From: Gammaproteobacteria bacterium
GTDB taxonomy: Bacteria > Pseudomonadota > Gammaproteobacteria > Eutrophobiales > Eutrophobiaceae
Length of the DNA stretch: 64,000 bases
NCBI GenBank assembly: GCA_947480335.1
Contig: CANKCB010000009.1
Span: 1-64,000, forward strand
Reading direction: 5' to 3'
Part shown: piece after piece, positions 17,982 through 28,902 of the stretch
Numbering within the stretch: position 1 is the first letter of the stretch
Layout of the letters: each line of letters opens with the position of its first letter
Made by a program: the position numbers and the translations under genes
The notes under the pieces: generated by a model
Told to the model about the DNA's origin: nothing
Databases searched by the model: none
The model's input: only the letters and a program-made list of their open reading frames with translations

Positions 17982-19151
17982 CTACTTCAGTCCAGCGGCA
18001 GTTCTCAGTGCAGCTGCCTTGTCTGTCTGCTCCCAGGGGAACTTCACATCATCACGACCAAAATGGCCATAAGCTGCGCTTTGTTTATAGATAGGCCGCA
18101 GCAGGTTCAGTGTCTGGATGATGGCTTTGGGTCGCAGGTCAAAGTGTTCATTGACCAGAGCAACAATTTTCGCTTCATCAATTTTATTTGTGCCATAGGT
18201 ATTCACCAGCAGACTGACAGGCTTGGCGACTCCGATAGCATAGGCCACCTGAACTTCGCATATGTCAGCCAGACCGGCGGCGACGATGTTTTTGGCAACA
18301 TAACGGCCAGCGTATGCCGCTGAACGATCCACCTTGGATGGATCCTTGCCGGAGAATGCACCACCACCGTGATGAGCAGAACCACCGTAGGAATCAACGA
18401 TAATCTTGCGACCAGTCAGACCGCAATCTCCCATCGGACCACCGATGACAAAGCGCCCGGTCGGATTGACCAGGTAACGGGTGTTTGCGGTGATCATGTG
18501 TTTTGGCAACACCGGTTTGATGATTTCTTCAATCACAGCCTCGGAAAGCTCTTTATGGCCGACTTCCGGATCGTGTTGGGTGGACAAAACCACGGTATCA
18601 ATAAACTTAGGTTTGCCGTCTTCATAGGCAACCGTTACCTGAGACTTGGCGTCCGGGCGTAACCACGATAACTTGCCTTGCTTGCGAACTTCGGCCTGCT
18701 TTTTCACCAGACGATGTGCATATGTAATTGCAAAAGGCATCAGTACATCGGTTTCGTTGCAGGCATAGCCAAACATCAGACCCTGATCGCCGGCACCTTG
18801 ATCCAGATCCAGCCCCTGTCCCTCGTTTACACCCTGGGCGATATCAGGAGATTGCTGACCTAGCGAAACAATAACGGCGCAGGTGTCCGCGTCATATCCC
18901 ATGTGGGAGGAGGTGTAGCCGATTTCCCGGATAGTGTCACGAGCCGCCTTGGCATAATCAATTTTTGCCTTGGTAGTGATTTCACCTGCCAATACCACCA
19001 TACCGGTAGTTATCAGGGTTTCACAGGCAACTCTTGAGAGTGGATCCTGTGTGAGTAGAGCATCCAGCACAGCATCGGAAATCTGGTCTGCCATTTTGTC
19101 CGGGTGGCCTTCTGAAACAGACTCAGAGGTAAAAAGGTAATTCTTCTGCAT
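17982..19151 (-). CDS. metK: S-adenosylmethionine synthetase
   Basis: Makes SAM from methionine and ATP. The 389-residue product has [20 protein letters not shown] at the N-terminus, the ATP-binding [15 protein letters not shown] (about 119-133) and the P-loop-like [19 protein letters not shown] region, all diagnostic. It is the first gene of metK-ahcY-metF on the minus strand. I looked for a SAM riboswitch before it (19152-19310) and saw none. The start ATG has TAAGGATTATTTGAT before it, with AAGGA as the ribosome site. Confidence 0.97.
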   Translation of the reverse strand: MQKNYLFTSESVSEGHPDKMADQISDAVLDALLTQDPLSRVACETLITTGMVVLAGEITTKAKIDYAKAARDTIREIGYTSSHMGYDADTCAVIVSLGQQSPDIAQGVNEGQGLDLDQGAGDQGLMFGYACNETDVLMPFAITYAHRLVKKQAEVRKQGKLSWLRPDAKSQVTVAYEDGKPKFIDTVVLSTQHDPEVGHKELSEAVIEEIIKPVLPKHMITANTRYLVNPTGRFVIGGPMGDCGLTGRKIIVDSYGGSAHHGGGAFSGKDPSKVDRSAAYAGRYVAKNIVAAGLADICEVQVAYAIGVAKPVSLLVNTYGTNKIDEAKIVALVNEHFDLRPKAIIQTLNLLRPIYKQSAAYGHFGRDDVKFPWEQTDKAAALRTAAGLK

Positions 19152-19310
19152 ATCAAATAATCCTTACAGAGGTTGATGATCGGGTCGGGCGAGTACTATA
19201 CCTTAAAAATTCAGGTTGATCCTGATGTTGAATCAGAAAATTCAGTAGATTATCTGTCTACTATAAAACCGGTATGATGAATCACTTCCCCAAGCCGAGG
19301 AGTTTTACTA

Positions 19311-19865
19311 ATGGCGCTATTAAATACACCAGTTTGTGAGTTTGGAAAACCTGCTGTTGATTTCGACTTGCCCGGTATAGACGGGAAAAACCTGACACTT
19401 GAACAGTGTCGAGGCAGCAAGGGTACTTTAATCATGTTTATCTGTAATCATTGCCCGTATGTGAAGGCGATACAGAAGTTGCTGGTACGCGACGCCACTG
19501 AGCTACTGAATTATGGCATTAACACCGTGGCCATCATGCCGAATGATACTCAGGCCTTTCCAGCAGATTCATTGGAAAACATGAAGCGGGTGGCACAAGA
19601 GTCCGCCTATCCTTTTCCCTACCTGATCGATGAATCGCAGCTGATTGCAAAAGCGTATGGTGCGGTCTGTACACCGGATTTTTTTGGGTACAACAAGGAT
19701 CTGCAGTTGCAATTTCGTGGTCGACTGGATGCAACCACGCCATCTGGTCTAAACACTGTTTCACGAAGAGAGCTGTTTGAGGCCATGGTCCAGATTGCCA
19801 AAACCGGTCAGGGACCAGAGTTACAGATTCCGAGCATGGGCTGTTCAATAAAATGGCGTGAATGA
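19311..19865 (+). CDS. Thioredoxin-like (AhpC/TSA-fold) protein with CNHCPYV
   Basis: The 184-residue cytoplasmic protein has the redoxin fold: DFDLPGIDGKNLTLEQ at about 17-32, then GTLIMFICNHCPYVKAIQ near 38-55. CNHC takes the place of the CxxC of thioredoxins, and CTPDFFGY near 119-126 is the cis-Pro region. This subfamily (thioredoxin family with FxCNHCPYV) is widespread and of unsettled function, perhaps a thiol peroxidase or reductase. It is transcribed towards the tkt operon, with 201 bases between, and shares no operon with it. A ribosome site GAGGAG precedes the ATG at 19311. Confidence 0.85.
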   Translation: MALLNTPVCEFGKPAVDFDLPGIDGKNLTLEQCRGSKGTLIMFICNHCPYVKAIQKLLVRDATELLNYGINTVAIMPNDTQAFPADSLENMKRVAQESAYPFPYLIDESQLIAKAYGAVCTPDFFGYNKDLQLQFRGRLDATTPSGLNTVSRRELFEAMVQIAKTGQGPELQIPSMGCSIKWRE

Positions 19866-20066
19866 TGGATCCGCGCTTGCTCAGAGGCATCAGCTGAGCG
19901 ACAATATAAGCCCCTGTGATTCAGGGTAAAAACCTGCCTCCAGCCCCAGACAAATGTTCGATGCCAGCGGTATCAAGTCGGCTAAACCTTGTGTAGCGCC
20001 TGGAATTTACGGGAAGAATGTTCTGGCTATAGAACTCGCAAAATTAACAGGAAATTGGAGGTATAA

Positions 20067-22061
20067 ATGCTGTCCAGGCAGGAATTAGCGAATGCAATCC
20101 GTGCGCTCAGTATGGATGCCGTACAAAAAGCCAATTCAGGCCATCCGGGCGCGCCAATGGGCATGGCGGAAATCGCGACCGTGCTCTGGCGGGACTTTCT
20201 CCAACATAATCCGGTCAATCCAGGCTGGGTGGATCGTGACCGATTTGTGATGTCAAATGGACATGGGTCCATGCTGTTGTATTCAGTGCTGCATCTGTCA
20301 GGTTATGATCTATCGATAGACGACATCAAAAATTTCAGACAGTTCCATTCGAAGACACCTGGCCATCCTGAATACGGCTATACCCCGGGTATTGAAACCA
20401 CCACCGGTCCGCTAGGACAGGGTCTGGCCAATGCTGTCGGTATGGCGCTGGCCGAACGAACACTGGCGGCCCAGTTTAACCGCGGCGGGCTCGACATCGT
20501 TAACCATTATACCTATGTCAGTGTTGGTGACGGTTGTCTGATGGAAGGTATTTCACATGAAGCCTGCTCGCTGGCCGGTACACTGGGTCTGGGTAAACTG
20601 ATTGCAATCTATGACAGCAATGGTATTTCCATTGATGGAGAAGTGCATGGGTGGTTTACCGATGAAACAGCCATGCGATTTGAGTCTTATCATTGGCAAG
20701 TTATTCGAGATGTGGATGGTCATAACCCGGATGCGATAGCAAACGCACTGAAACAGGCGCATGCGGTTAGCGACAAACCCTCACTGATCATCTGCAAGAC
20801 GATCATCGGTAAGGGTTCGCCCAATAAGCAGGGAAAGGAAGCTTCCCATGGTGCCGCGTTGGGTACGGACGAGGTTGCGTTAACCAGAAAAGCACTGGGC
20901 TGGCAGCATGAGGCGTTCGTTATTCCGGAAGAATACTATCAAGGTTGGGACGGACGCCGTCGTGGTGCAGAACTGGAATCTGCCTGGAATAATAAATTTG
21001 CTACCTATCAACAACAATATCCAGAGTTGGCCGCAGAATTTACACGACGTACCGGCGCCAGCCTTCCTGCTAACTGGCAACAGACGGTAAGCGGATTTAT
21101 CAAGAAGTGTGTCGATAAAGGTGAAACGATAGCCTCACGCAAGGCCTCGCAGAATTCACTGGAAGCCTATGGCGCAATATTGCCTGAATTGATTGGTGGC
21201 TCGGCCGACCTGGCCGGTTCGAATCTGACCATCTGGTCAGGCTCCACAGGTAACAGCAGGGAAACCCCGGCTGGAAATTATATATATTATGGTGTGCGTG
21301 AATTTGCCATGTGTGCCATCAATAATGGTATCGCCCTGCACAGCGGTTTTATTCCTTATGGCGCCACATTTCTGATTTTTTCCGAATATGCGCGTAATGC
21401 CTTGCGCATGGCCGCCTTGATGAAGCAACGTAATCTCTTTGTGTTTACGCACGATTCCATTGGTCTGGGTGAAGACGGGCCGACGCATCAGGCCGTGGAA
21501 CAAACGGCAACGTTGCGCATGATCCCCAATATGTCGGTCTGGCGCCCATGTGATACGGTTGAAACGGCAGTGGCCTGGGCGGCCGCAATTGAAAATCAGG
21601 CGGGACCTACCAGCTTGCTCTTCTCCAGACAGAACTTGCGTCATATTGTACGTAACCCGCAACAAATCACCCAGATGGCCCGTGGTGGTTATATTCTGTC
21701 GGGTGAGGAAGAGGAACCGGATGCCATTGTGATAGCTACGGGTTCGGAAGTGAGTATTGCCATTGATGCGGCGGAAAGTCTGGGCAAGGAAGGTTATAAA
21801 GTACGCGTGGTGTCCATGCCGTGCACGGATTTGTTTGATGCGCAGGACAAATCCTACCGAGATACCGTATTGCCACCTCATATACGCAAGCGTGTGGCGA
21901 TTGAGGCAGGCAGCCCTGACTACTGGTTAAAGTATACCGGCCTGGATGGACGGGTGCTCGGCGTGCCGACCTTTGGTGAGTCTGCGCCTGCTAATGTAGT
22001 GTACGAACACTTTGGTATTACCATTCCAAATTTAATAAAATTAATAAAAAGCATTATCTGA
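20067..22061 (+). CDS. tkt: Transketolase
   Basis: Moves two-carbon units between sugar phosphates in the pentose phosphate and Calvin cycles. The 664-residue product has the thiamine-diphosphate motif [18 protein letters not shown] from residue 154, [13 protein letters not shown] at 24-36, and the pyrimidine domain and C-domain with [15 protein letters not shown] near 465-479 and [12 protein letters not shown] at the end. It is the first gene of a same-strand run tkt-gap-pgk-pyk-fba. A ribosome site (GGAGGT) precedes the ATG. The C-terminal end carries an Ile/Lys-rich tail. Confidence 0.97.
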   Translation: MLSRQELANAIRALSMDAVQKANSGHPGAPMGMAEIATVLWRDFLQHNPVNPGWVDRDRFVMSNGHGSMLLYSVLHLSGYDLSIDDIKNFRQFHSKTPGHPEYGYTPGIETTTGPLGQGLANAVGMALAERTLAAQFNRGGLDIVNHYTYVSVGDGCLMEGISHEACSLAGTLGLGKLIAIYDSNGISIDGEVHGWFTDETAMRFESYHWQVIRDVDGHNPDAIANALKQAHAVSDKPSLIICKTIIGKGSPNKQGKEASHGAALGTDEVALTRKALGWQHEAFVIPEEYYQGWDGRRRGAELESAWNNKFATYQQQYPELAAEFTRRTGASLPANWQQTVSGFIKKCVDKGETIASRKASQNSLEAYGAILPELIGGSADLAGSNLTIWSGSTGNSRETPAGNYIYYGVREFAMCAINNGIALHSGFIPYGATFLIFSEYARNALRMAALMKQRNLFVFTHDSIGLGEDGPTHQAVEQTATLRMIPNMSVWRPCDTVETAVAWAAAIENQAGPTSLLFSRQNLRHIVRNPQQITQMARGGYILSGEEEEPDAIVIATGSEVSIAIDAAESLGKEGYKVRVVSMPCTDLFDAQDKSYRDTVLPPHIRKRVAIEAGSPDYWLKYTGLDGRVLGVPTFGESAPANVVYEHFGITIPNLIKLIKSII

Positions 22062-22091
22062 ATTTCTGTTAATAAACCGGAGTATTTTTAA

Positions 22092-23105
22092 ATGGCAATA
22101 AAAATAGGTATCAATGGTTATGGACGTATCGGCAGAAACATTCTGCGTGCGTTGTATGAATCGGATCTGTCAAAGAAGATCCAGATCGTGGCAATCAATG
22201 ATCTGGGCAATGCAGAGACCAATGCACATCTGACACGTTACGACACAGCGCATGGGAAATTTCATGGCAGCGTGGCAGTTGAAGGTGATTTTATGATCGT
22301 CAATGGTGACAGGATTCGGGTGTTGTCCGAACGTGATCCGGCAAAGTTACCGTGGAAAGAGCTGGGCGTGGACGTGGTGCATGAATCGACCGGTTTGTTT
22401 ACCAGCAAGGAAAAGGCGAGTAAACATCTGCAGGCGGGCGCCAAAAAGGTGATTATTTCTGCGCCGGGTGAAAAGGATGTGGATGCTACCATTGTCTATG
22501 GTGTGAACCACTCTGTACTCAAGGCCACGGATACGGTTATTTCAAATGCATCTTGCACCACGAACTGTCTTGCGCCGTTGGCGAAGGTATTGCATGAAGG
22601 TGTGGGAATAGTCAGTGGCATCATGACCACTGTTCATTCCTATACCAATGATCAGGTTTTGACTGATGTTTATCACACCGACCTCCGACGTGCACGCTCC
22701 GCTACTATGTCGATGATACCGACCAAGACCGGTGCGGCGGCAGCAGTCGGTCTGGTCTTGCCTGAGCTAAATGGCAAGCTGGATGGTTTTGCAGTACGCG
22801 TACCGACAATTAATGTGTCGATGGTGGATCTGAGTTTTATCGCTGGACGTGAAACCAGTGCCAAGGAAATCAATGCGTTGGTCAAGGCGGCTAGTATTGG
22901 CAAGTTGCAGGGCATACTGGCATACACTGAAGAGCCACTGGTCTCGGTTGATTTTAACCATAATCCGGCCTCGTCCACTCTGGATGCCTCATTGACCAAG
23001 GTTATCGAGGGAAAGCTGGTCAAGGTGGTATCGTGGTATGACAATGAATGGGGTTTTTCCAACCGTATGCTGGATACGACCCTGGCACTGATGAGCGTAG
23101 GTTAA
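22092..23105 (+). CDS. gap: Glyceraldehyde-3-phosphate dehydrogenase, type I
   Basis: Catalyses the reversible oxidation of glyceraldehyde-3-phosphate. The 337-residue product has the NAD-binding [10 protein letters not shown] at 7-16, catalytic Cys155 in SNASCTTNC and His182 in [14 protein letters not shown] at 36-40 follows the second strand and sits where the cofactor choice is made; it does not settle NAD versus NADP use. It follows tkt by 30 bases and precedes pgk by 8 bases. Operons of this type act in gluconeogenesis and Calvin cycle flux as well as glycolysis. Confidence 0.97.
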   Translation: MAIKIGINGYGRIGRNILRALYESDLSKKIQIVAINDLGNAETNAHLTRYDTAHGKFHGSVAVEGDFMIVNGDRIRVLSERDPAKLPWKELGVDVVHESTGLFTSKEKASKHLQAGAKKVIISAPGEKDVDATIVYGVNHSVLKATDTVISNASCTTNCLAPLAKVLHEGVGIVSGIMTTVHSYTNDQVLTDVYHTDLRRARSATMSMIPTKTGAAAAVGLVLPELNGKLDGFAVRVPTINVSMVDLSFIAGRETSAKEINALVKAASIGKLQGILAYTEEPLVSVDFNHNPASSTLDASLTKVIEGKLVKVVSWYDNEWGFSNRMLDTTLALMSVG

Positions 23106-23113
23106 GTCGTTTC

Positions 23114-24343
23114 ATGAAACACGATAATCTGTTTGTTACCCTTGACGATGTATCATTGTCAGGCAAACGTGTACTGGTCCGTGTTGATTTCAATGTGCCG
23201 GTAAGAAACGGCAAAATCACGGACGACGCACGAATTTGCGCCTGTTTGCCTACAATTAGTCGTGTTTTGCAATCCGGTGCCCGGCTGATATTGATGTCGC
23301 ACATGGGCAGACCCAAGGAAGGCAAGTTTGATCCAGCCGCCAGTTTGTCACTGGTTGCAGAGCATCTCGCTGAAATTACCGGAGAGAAAGTCAGCTTTGT
23401 TTCAGACTGGGCTAACCTGGATCAGCCAGGCAACGATGGAATTGTACTGCTGGAGAATGTGCGTTTTCAGGCAGGCGAAACCAAAAATGATGAACAGCTG
23501 GCCAGAAAAATGGCGGCGATGTGTGATATTTATGTGAATGATGCCTTTGCCGCCGCGCATCGAACTCATGCTTCTACCTACGGTGTTGCGCAGTTTGCAC
23601 AAGTAGCCTGTGCTGGTCCGTTGATGGTCAGGGAAATGGAAGTATTAACGGTTGCCTTCAAAAAGCCGGCCAGACCGATGATTGCCATTGTTGGCGGATC
23701 CAAGGTTTCCTCCAAACTGAATATACTCAAATCATTACTGGATCGGGTCGATCAGTTGATTATCGGCGGCGGTATCGCCAACACGTTCCTTAAGGCTTCC
23801 GGTATTAATATTGGCAGTTCACTGTGCGAGGATGAATTGTTAAACAGTGCTACTGAAATCATGAAAATGGCAAAAGACCAGGGCAAGCGCCTGCCGTTAC
23901 CGACGGACGTTATTTGTGGCACCACGGTCAGTGACTATGCCGTGGCCACTGTTAAGTCCATCCATGATATCAGTGCAGATGACATGATTCTGGACATCGG
24001 GCCTGAAACTGCTAGGTCCTATGCACATGCCTTGTTGCAGGCAAAGACGATCATCTGGAATGGTCCTCTGGGCGTATTTGAGATTGAGCAATTTAGCCAG
24101 GGTACGGGCATTGTTGCCAATGCTATTGCAGACAGTACCGCATTTTCGGTTGCAGGTGGAGGCGATACGCTTGCAGCGATTGCCAAATTCGGTATTGCAC
24201 CCAAACTGTCCTACATTACCACTGCCGGCGGTGCCTTCCTGGAATTTCTCGAGGGCAAGACACTGCCTGCAATTGCCATACTTGAACAGCGTGCGCATGA
24301 ATGGCACATACAAACAACAGATCGCGTACACAGTAGAAGCTGA
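23114..24343 (+). CDS. pgk: Phosphoglycerate kinase
   Basis: Transfers phosphate between 1,3-bisphosphoglycerate and ADP. The 409-residue product starts at MKHDNLF (23114), not at the in-frame ATG at 23048 that lies inside gap, because VLVRVDFNVPVRNGKI then falls near residue 20 as in the family. Other hallmarks: LMSHMGRPKEGKFDP, HRTHASTYGVA, GGSKVSSKLNIL and the C-terminal GGGDTLAAIAKFG that forms the ATP site. GTCGTTTC precedes the ATG without a strong ribosome site, which suggests coupling to gap eight bases upstream. Confidence 0.97.
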   Translation: MKHDNLFVTLDDVSLSGKRVLVRVDFNVPVRNGKITDDARICACLPTISRVLQSGARLILMSHMGRPKEGKFDPAASLSLVAEHLAEITGEKVSFVSDWANLDQPGNDGIVLLENVRFQAGETKNDEQLARKMAAMCDIYVNDAFAAAHRTHASTYGVAQFAQVACAGPLMVREMEVLTVAFKKPARPMIAIVGGSKVSSKLNILKSLLDRVDQLIIGGGIANTFLKASGINIGSSLCEDELLNSATEIMKMAKDQGKRLPLPTDVICGTTVSDYAVATVKSIHDISADDMILDIGPETARSYAHALLQAKTIIWNGPLGVFEIEQFSQGTGIVANAIADSTAFSVAGGGDTLAAIAKFGIAPKLSYITTAGGAFLEFLEGKTLPAIAILEQRAHEWHIQTTDRVHSRS

Positions 24344-24349
24344 GGAAAA

Positions 24350-25804
24350 ATGCGCAGAACAAAAATCATAGCCACACTTGGACCAGCAACGGACGATCCC
24401 AAAATTCTTGAGCAGCTGATTCTGTCAGGAGTAGACCTGTTCAGAATGAATTATTCGCATCAGGACCACATGTCACATCAAGTGCGCATCCAGCAGATTC
24501 GCACGCTGTCCGCGAAACTGGGTATAGAGACCGGCATCATTGCGGATCTGCAGGGACCCAAAATCAGGCTTGAACGATTCAAGCGTGGCAAGATTATGCT
24601 GAAGGAGAATGATCCGTTCATTCTGGATACACAGCTGGAGGCAGGCGCGGGCAACAAGGAACGTGTGGGAGTAACGTATAAAAAACTCGCCAAGGATGTC
24701 AAACGTGGCAACCGTCTGCTGCTGGATGATGGTCGTATCGTGCTGGAAGTGGAAAAGGTCAAGGGTCCGGAAATACATTGTGTCACCATCGTTGGCGGTC
24801 AGCTTTCCAACAGTAAAGGAATCAACCTGCAGGGCGGCGGTCTTTCAACAGATGGTCTGACTGACAAAGATATGGCTGATCTGGTGCATGCGGTCAGTAT
24901 GGGTATTGATTACATCGCGGTTTCCTTTGTTAAATCAGCAAAGGACATCTCCATACCCAGGGCTCATCTGAAAAAACTGAAAAGCCATGCACACATCATT
25001 GCCAAGATGGAACGTACCGAGGCGTTGAATAATGCCGAGGAAATTATCAGTGCGGCAGATGCAATCATGATCGCCAGAGGTGATTTGGGTGTTGAAATCG
25101 GTGATGCGGCCTTGCCACCTGTGCAAAAAAGATTGATCAATCTGGCCCGCGAAATGGATACTGCGGTGATCACCGCGACACAGATGATGGAGTCAATGAT
25201 ATCAAACCAGACGCCTACCCGTGCCGAAGTGTTCGATGTTGCCAATGCTGTGCTGGATGGAACCGATGCGGTCATGCTATCGGGTGAAACCAGTATGGGT
25301 CTGTATCCGGTCAAGGTAGTGCAGGCGATGGCCAATATCTGTGCTGAAACGGAAAAGCAGCGTGCCATAAGGGTTTCCGACCATCGGATTAATACACGCT
25401 TTGAAAATATTGGTGAAGCAATTGCCATGTCAACCATGTACGCAGCCAATCATATTGGTGCCAGCGCCATTGCCGCATTGACGGAGACGGGCTCTACCGC
25501 ACTATCCATGTCACGTATCAGTTCGGGTATACCGATTTTTGCCTTTACCCGCCATCTGAATACCATGCGCAAGGTAAAACTTTATCGCGGCGTCTATCCC
25601 ATTCTGTTTGATGTGACCAGTACCGATACCGTGAAGATCAACCAGGAGTTGGTGGATGTGCTCAGCGAACATAAAATTGTGCGCAAGGGAGAACTTGTGA
25701 TCATTACCAAGGGTGATTTGCGTGGCCGTCGTGGTGGTACCAATAACATGAAGATTGTTACGGTCGGAGACATTATTCCGGACGTAGACCATTTTCTCGA
25801 ATAA
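24350..25804 (+). CDS. pyk: Pyruvate kinase
   Basis: Converts phosphoenolpyruvate to pyruvate. The 484-residue product has KIIATLGPATDDP at the N-terminus, LDLQGPKIR-like IIADLQGPKIRLERF, the catalytic MIARGDLGVEIG (about 240-251) and the Mg-binding AVMLSGETSMGLYPV. It starts 6 bases after pgk with a GAGGAAAA site. Placing pyk between pgk and fba is known from sulfur-oxidising and methylotrophic proteobacteria (from memory), and it means glycolytic and Calvin-type genes share one transcript here. Confidence 0.96.
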   Translation: MRRTKIIATLGPATDDPKILEQLILSGVDLFRMNYSHQDHMSHQVRIQQIRTLSAKLGIETGIIADLQGPKIRLERFKRGKIMLKENDPFILDTQLEAGAGNKERVGVTYKKLAKDVKRGNRLLLDDGRIVLEVEKVKGPEIHCVTIVGGQLSNSKGINLQGGGLSTDGLTDKDMADLVHAVSMGIDYIAVSFVKSAKDISIPRAHLKKLKSHAHIIAKMERTEALNNAEEIISAADAIMIARGDLGVEIGDAALPPVQKRLINLAREMDTAVITATQMMESMISNQTPTRAEVFDVANAVLDGTDAVMLSGETSMGLYPVKVVQAMANICAETEKQRAIRVSDHRINTRFENIGEAIAMSTMYAANHIGASAIAALTETGSTALSMSRISSGIPIFAFTRHLNTMRKVKLYRGVYPILFDVTSTDTVKINQELVDVLSEHKIVRKGELVIITKGDLRGRRGGTNNMKIVTVGDIIPDVDHFLE

Positions 25805-25844
25805 TAATTTTACAAAACTGTTTTGACCAGACCGGAGTTTACAT

Positions 25845-26861
25845 ATGACCAAATTTGCACATGAACTTGAAACAACTGCCAGAGCAATGGTTGCCAAAGG
25901 CAAAGGTGTCCTTGCTATTGATGAAAGTGCGCCCACCATTGAAAAACGATTCAAGACCATCAATATCGCTTCAACCGAAGAGAATCGTCGTGCCTATCGT
26001 GACCTGCTGATTACGGCACCGGGTTCAGCTGAGTATGTCAGTGGCATGATTTTGTATGATGAAACCATGCGTCAATCCACCAGCAAAGGTGTGCCGTTTC
26101 CAAAGGCACTGGCTGACCAGGGAATTATGCCAGGCATTAAGGTTGACAAGGGTACCAAGGAACTGGCAGGTAAACCGGGTGAAGTGGTGACAGAAGGACT
26201 CGATGGTTTGAGAGAGAGACTGGCTGAATATCGTCAGCTTGGAGCAAAGTTTGCAAAATGGCGTGCGGTGATTACGATAGGTAACGGTATCCCTACCAGC
26301 GCTTGCATACGCACGAATACCCATGCCTTGGCCCGTTATGCAGCACTCTGTCAGGAAGCTGGTATCGTACCGATGGTAGAACCGGAAGTATTAATGGACG
26401 CTGATAATACGATAGATACCTGTTACGACGTAACGTCAAGAACCCTGACGGCGCTGTTTTCCGAACTGGAAAAGCAGGGAGTCGTGTTAGAACACACCAT
26501 ACTCAAGGTAAACATGGTGGTTTCCGGAAAACTGTGCAAGGTGCAGGCGGGTGTGGCAGAAGTGGCAGAGAAAACGGTCAAATGTTTGCGATCCACTGTC
26601 CCGGCGATTATTCCGGGAATCGTTTTTCTGTCCGGAGGCCAAAGTGCCGAGCTCGCAACGATACATCTAAATGCGATGAATGTGGCCAATCCACATTTAC
26701 CCTGGCCGTTAAGTTTCTCCTATGGTCGGGCCTTGCAGGAACCCTGTCTGAAAGCCTGGGGCGGCAAGTCTGAGAATGTGGCCAATGCACAGCAGGTTTT
26801 GCTGCACCGTGAGAAATGTAACAGTCTGGCCAGCCTGGGCAAGTATACTTCCGAGGCGTAG
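25845..26861 (+). CDS. Class I fructose-bisphosphate aldolase
   Basis: The 338-residue product is of the Schiff-base (metal-independent) class I type: GVLAIDESAPTIEKRF at 25-40, SGMILYDETMRQST near 66-79, KVDKGTKELAG at 101-111 and the lysine-bearing ILKVNMVVSGK near 219-229, where animal enzymes have LKPNMV with the catalytic Lys. The conserved GGQSAELATIHLNAMN follows at about 265-280. Class I aldolase is less usual in gammaproteobacteria than class II, and here it ends the carbon operon. The gap after pyk is 40 bases with a GGAG site. Confidence 0.94.
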   Translation: MTKFAHELETTARAMVAKGKGVLAIDESAPTIEKRFKTINIASTEENRRAYRDLLITAPGSAEYVSGMILYDETMRQSTSKGVPFPKALADQGIMPGIKVDKGTKELAGKPGEVVTEGLDGLRERLAEYRQLGAKFAKWRAVITIGNGIPTSACIRTNTHALARYAALCQEAGIVPMVEPEVLMDADNTIDTCYDVTSRTLTALFSELEKQGVVLEHTILKVNMVVSGKLCKVQAGVAEVAEKTVKCLRSTVPAIIPGIVFLSGGQSAELATIHLNAMNVANPHLPWPLSFSYGRALQEPCLKAWGGKSENVANAQQVLLHREKCNSLASLGKYTSEA

Positions 26862-26894
26862 ACAGTTCAGGTCCAATTACCAACAGGCGTATAA

Positions 26895-27791
26895 CTAGCT
26901 ACCCGTTAGAATGGTTTGCGCCTCACGGTATTTCGCCGCAGTACTGTCAATGACATGCTGCGGCAGTTTCGGTCCCGGCGCAGTCTTGTTCCAGTCCAGT
27001 GTTTCCAGGTAGTCACGCAGATACTGTTTGTCAAAGCTGGGCGGGCTGATGCCGACCTGATATGAACTGGCTGGCCAGAAGCGTGAGGAGTCCGGAGTCA
27101 ACGCTTCATCGATTAGGTGCACTACACCATTGTCATCCAGACCAAATTCGAATTTGGTGTCGGCGATGATAATTCCGCGTGATAGTGCATATTCAGCTGC
27201 TTTTTTATAGATTTGCAGACTACAGTCGCGCACCTTTTCTGCAATTTCACGTCCCATCAGCCCGGCAGCCGTCTCAAAACTGATATTCTCATCATGGGCA
27301 CCCAGCTCAGCCTTGGTCGAGGGTGTGAACAAGGGTTCTGCCAGTTTTTCAGCTTGTTGAAGCCCGACAGGTAAACGGATGCCACACACGGAACCGCTGG
27401 TCTGGTAATCCTTCCAGCCTGATCCGATCAAGTATCCACGTATTATCGCTTCTACTGGTAGTGGTTTCAGCCGTTTGACGACGATACCCCTGCCGACTAT
27501 CGGTTGGCGTTCGCGTTCGTCGGGTAAAACCTGTTCAAGGGCAAGATGGCTTAAATGACTGGGCATCAGGTTTTTAAATCGCTCAAACCAGAAATTGGAT
27601 ACTGCAGTTAGTACCTTCCCTTTGCCGGGTATCGGGTCAGGCATGACCACATCAAATGCTGAAATCCGGTCGGAAGTAACTATCAGCATGTGCTGCTTGT
27701 CTACCGCATAGATATCACGCACTTTACCGCTGTTAATCAGTTGCAGACTTTTTATATCGGATTTGAACAATGTGTCATGCGAAGTTGTCAT
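26895..27791 (-). CDS. purC: SAICAR synthase
   Basis: Phosphoribosylaminoimidazole-succinocarboxamide synthase, a step of purine synthesis. The 298-residue product is the longer family type: [12 protein letters not shown] at 20-31, [21 protein letters not shown] (from about 39), [18 protein letters not shown] and the closing [31 protein letters not shown] region. It is convergent with fba, 33 bases between the stops, and 157 bases from divergent speD. No PurR-type operator was recognised upstream. Confidence 0.96.
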   Translation of the reverse strand: MTTSHDTLFKSDIKSLQLINSGKVRDIYAVDKQHMLIVTSDRISAFDVVMPDPIPGKGKVLTAVSNFWFERFKNLMPSHLSHLALEQVLPDERERQPIVGRGIVVKRLKPLPVEAIIRGYLIGSGWKDYQTSGSVCGIRLPVGLQQAEKLAEPLFTPSTKAELGAHDENISFETAAGLMGREIAEKVRDCSLQIYKKAAEYALSRGIIIADTKFEFGLDDNGVVHLIDEALTPDSSRFWPASSYQVGISPPSFDKQYLRDYLETLDWNKTAPGPKLPQHVIDSTAAKYREAQTILTGS

Positions 27792-27948
27792 TTTTACTCC
27801 TTGCAGGTTAAATTTTTATGTATTTTCCCACACCTTGGGTGTCAGCGCCAAATTCAATAAATTTTTGCTTTTATATGCTTTAAGTCTCGTGTAATGTGCC
27901 TGCGCTTGTACAACTACTTCACACCACTTTATAAGGCAGGAATCGTGA

Positions 27949-28734
27949 ATGGATAAAATACGTCTGCACGGTTTTAACAATCTGACGAAAACGCTCAGCT
28001 TCAACATCTATGATGTCTGTTATGCGGTTACCGACGTTCAGAACCGTGAATATATGGATTATATTGATGAGGCGTATAACGCCGAACGTTTGACCCAGAT
28101 TCTGGAAGACGTGGCCAATATTATTGGTGCAAAGATTCTGAATATCGCCAAGGCGGATTATGATCCATTGGGTGCCAGTGTCACGATTCTGATATCCGAA
28201 GAAGGACATGCGCCGGAAGGCATGAATAACAGTGAAGAGCCAGGGCCGATACCTGAGGCAGTGGTTGCCCATCTGGACAAGAGTCATCTGACGGTGCATA
28301 CCTATCCTGAAAGCCATCCGGATTTTGGTATCAGCACGTTCCGCGCAGACATCGACGTCAGCACCTGCGGTATGATATCCCCGCTGAAAGCTTTAAATTT
28401 CCTTATTCACAGCTTTGAATCGGATATTGTGACCATTGATTACCGGGTCAGAGGTTTTACCCGCGATGTGGTGGGTAACAAGCATTTCATAGATCACGAA
28501 ATCAATTCCATCCAGAACTACATTGATCAGGGTACCCAGGACAGGTACCAGATGATAGATGTGAATATCTATCAGGAAAACATCTTCCATACCAAGATGT
28601 TGTTGAAAGATTTTGATCTGAATACCTACTTGTTCAACGTTGAAGCTTCAGATTTGAAAAAGGATCAACGCGAGTCTATAACCAAGAGTCTCAAGCAGGA
28701 AATGTACGAGATATTCTACGGTCGTAACATTTGA
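27949..28734 (+). CDS. speD: S-adenosylmethionine decarboxylase proenzyme (E. coli type)
   Basis: Makes decarboxylated SAM for spermidine synthesis. The 261-residue proenzyme is cleaved at Lys111-Ser112 in [12 protein letters not shown], and the new terminal pyruvoyl comes from Ser112, the same number as in E. coli. [20 protein letters not shown] and [11 protein letters not shown] follow and match the family. It links the metK-ahcY methyl cycle to polyamine synthesis, though they are about 9 kb apart. The gene is convergent with glnS and the two are separated by a repeat element. Confidence 0.97.
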   Translation: MDKIRLHGFNNLTKTLSFNIYDVCYAVTDVQNREYMDYIDEAYNAERLTQILEDVANIIGAKILNIAKADYDPLGASVTILISEEGHAPEGMNNSEEPGPIPEAVVAHLDKSHLTVHTYPESHPDFGISTFRADIDVSTCGMISPLKALNFLIHSFESDIVTIDYRVRGFTRDVVGNKHFIDHEINSIQNYIDQGTQDRYQMIDVNIYQENIFHTKMLLKDFDLNTYLFNVEASDLKKDQRESITKSLKQEMYEIFYGRNI

Positions 28735-28735
28735 T

Positions 28736-28902
28736 CGGTGAGGTGTAAGGGGTAAAGGGTGAGGAGTAACAGCGCAGGTAATGTACTGACAGTAGATTGG
28801 TAAATTAGATAAAACAGAATAAAATTATTGACACGTGGAGTTGAAAATTTCAATCACCTCACACCTCACACCTCACACCTCACACCTCACCCCTCACTTA
28901 CT
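28736..28902. repeat. Inverted heptamer-repeat element A (GTGAGG / CCTCAC)
   Basis: The left arm (28737-28769) is GTGAGGTGTAAGGGGTAAAG followed by GGTGAGGAGTAAC. After about 84 bases of AT-rich core, the right arm (28854-28902) is six near-perfect heptamers of the form ACACCTC, four of them identical (28861-28888). The left arm agrees with the complement of the right arm at 22 of 27 positions. The right arm holds the TGA stop of glnS (28894-28896). Related arms occur near 38.7 kb and 40.4 kb. See the findings for its possible role. Confidence 0.85.

Noticed and set aside
19152-19310. SAM riboswitch upstream of metK
   Set aside because: The leader was read for SAM-I, SAM-II and related patterns; no matching conserved core was found.
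28854-28902. Possible CRISPR array
   Set aside because: The units are 7 bases with no spacers between; they are simple tandem heptamers with an inverted partner, not direct repeats with spacers.
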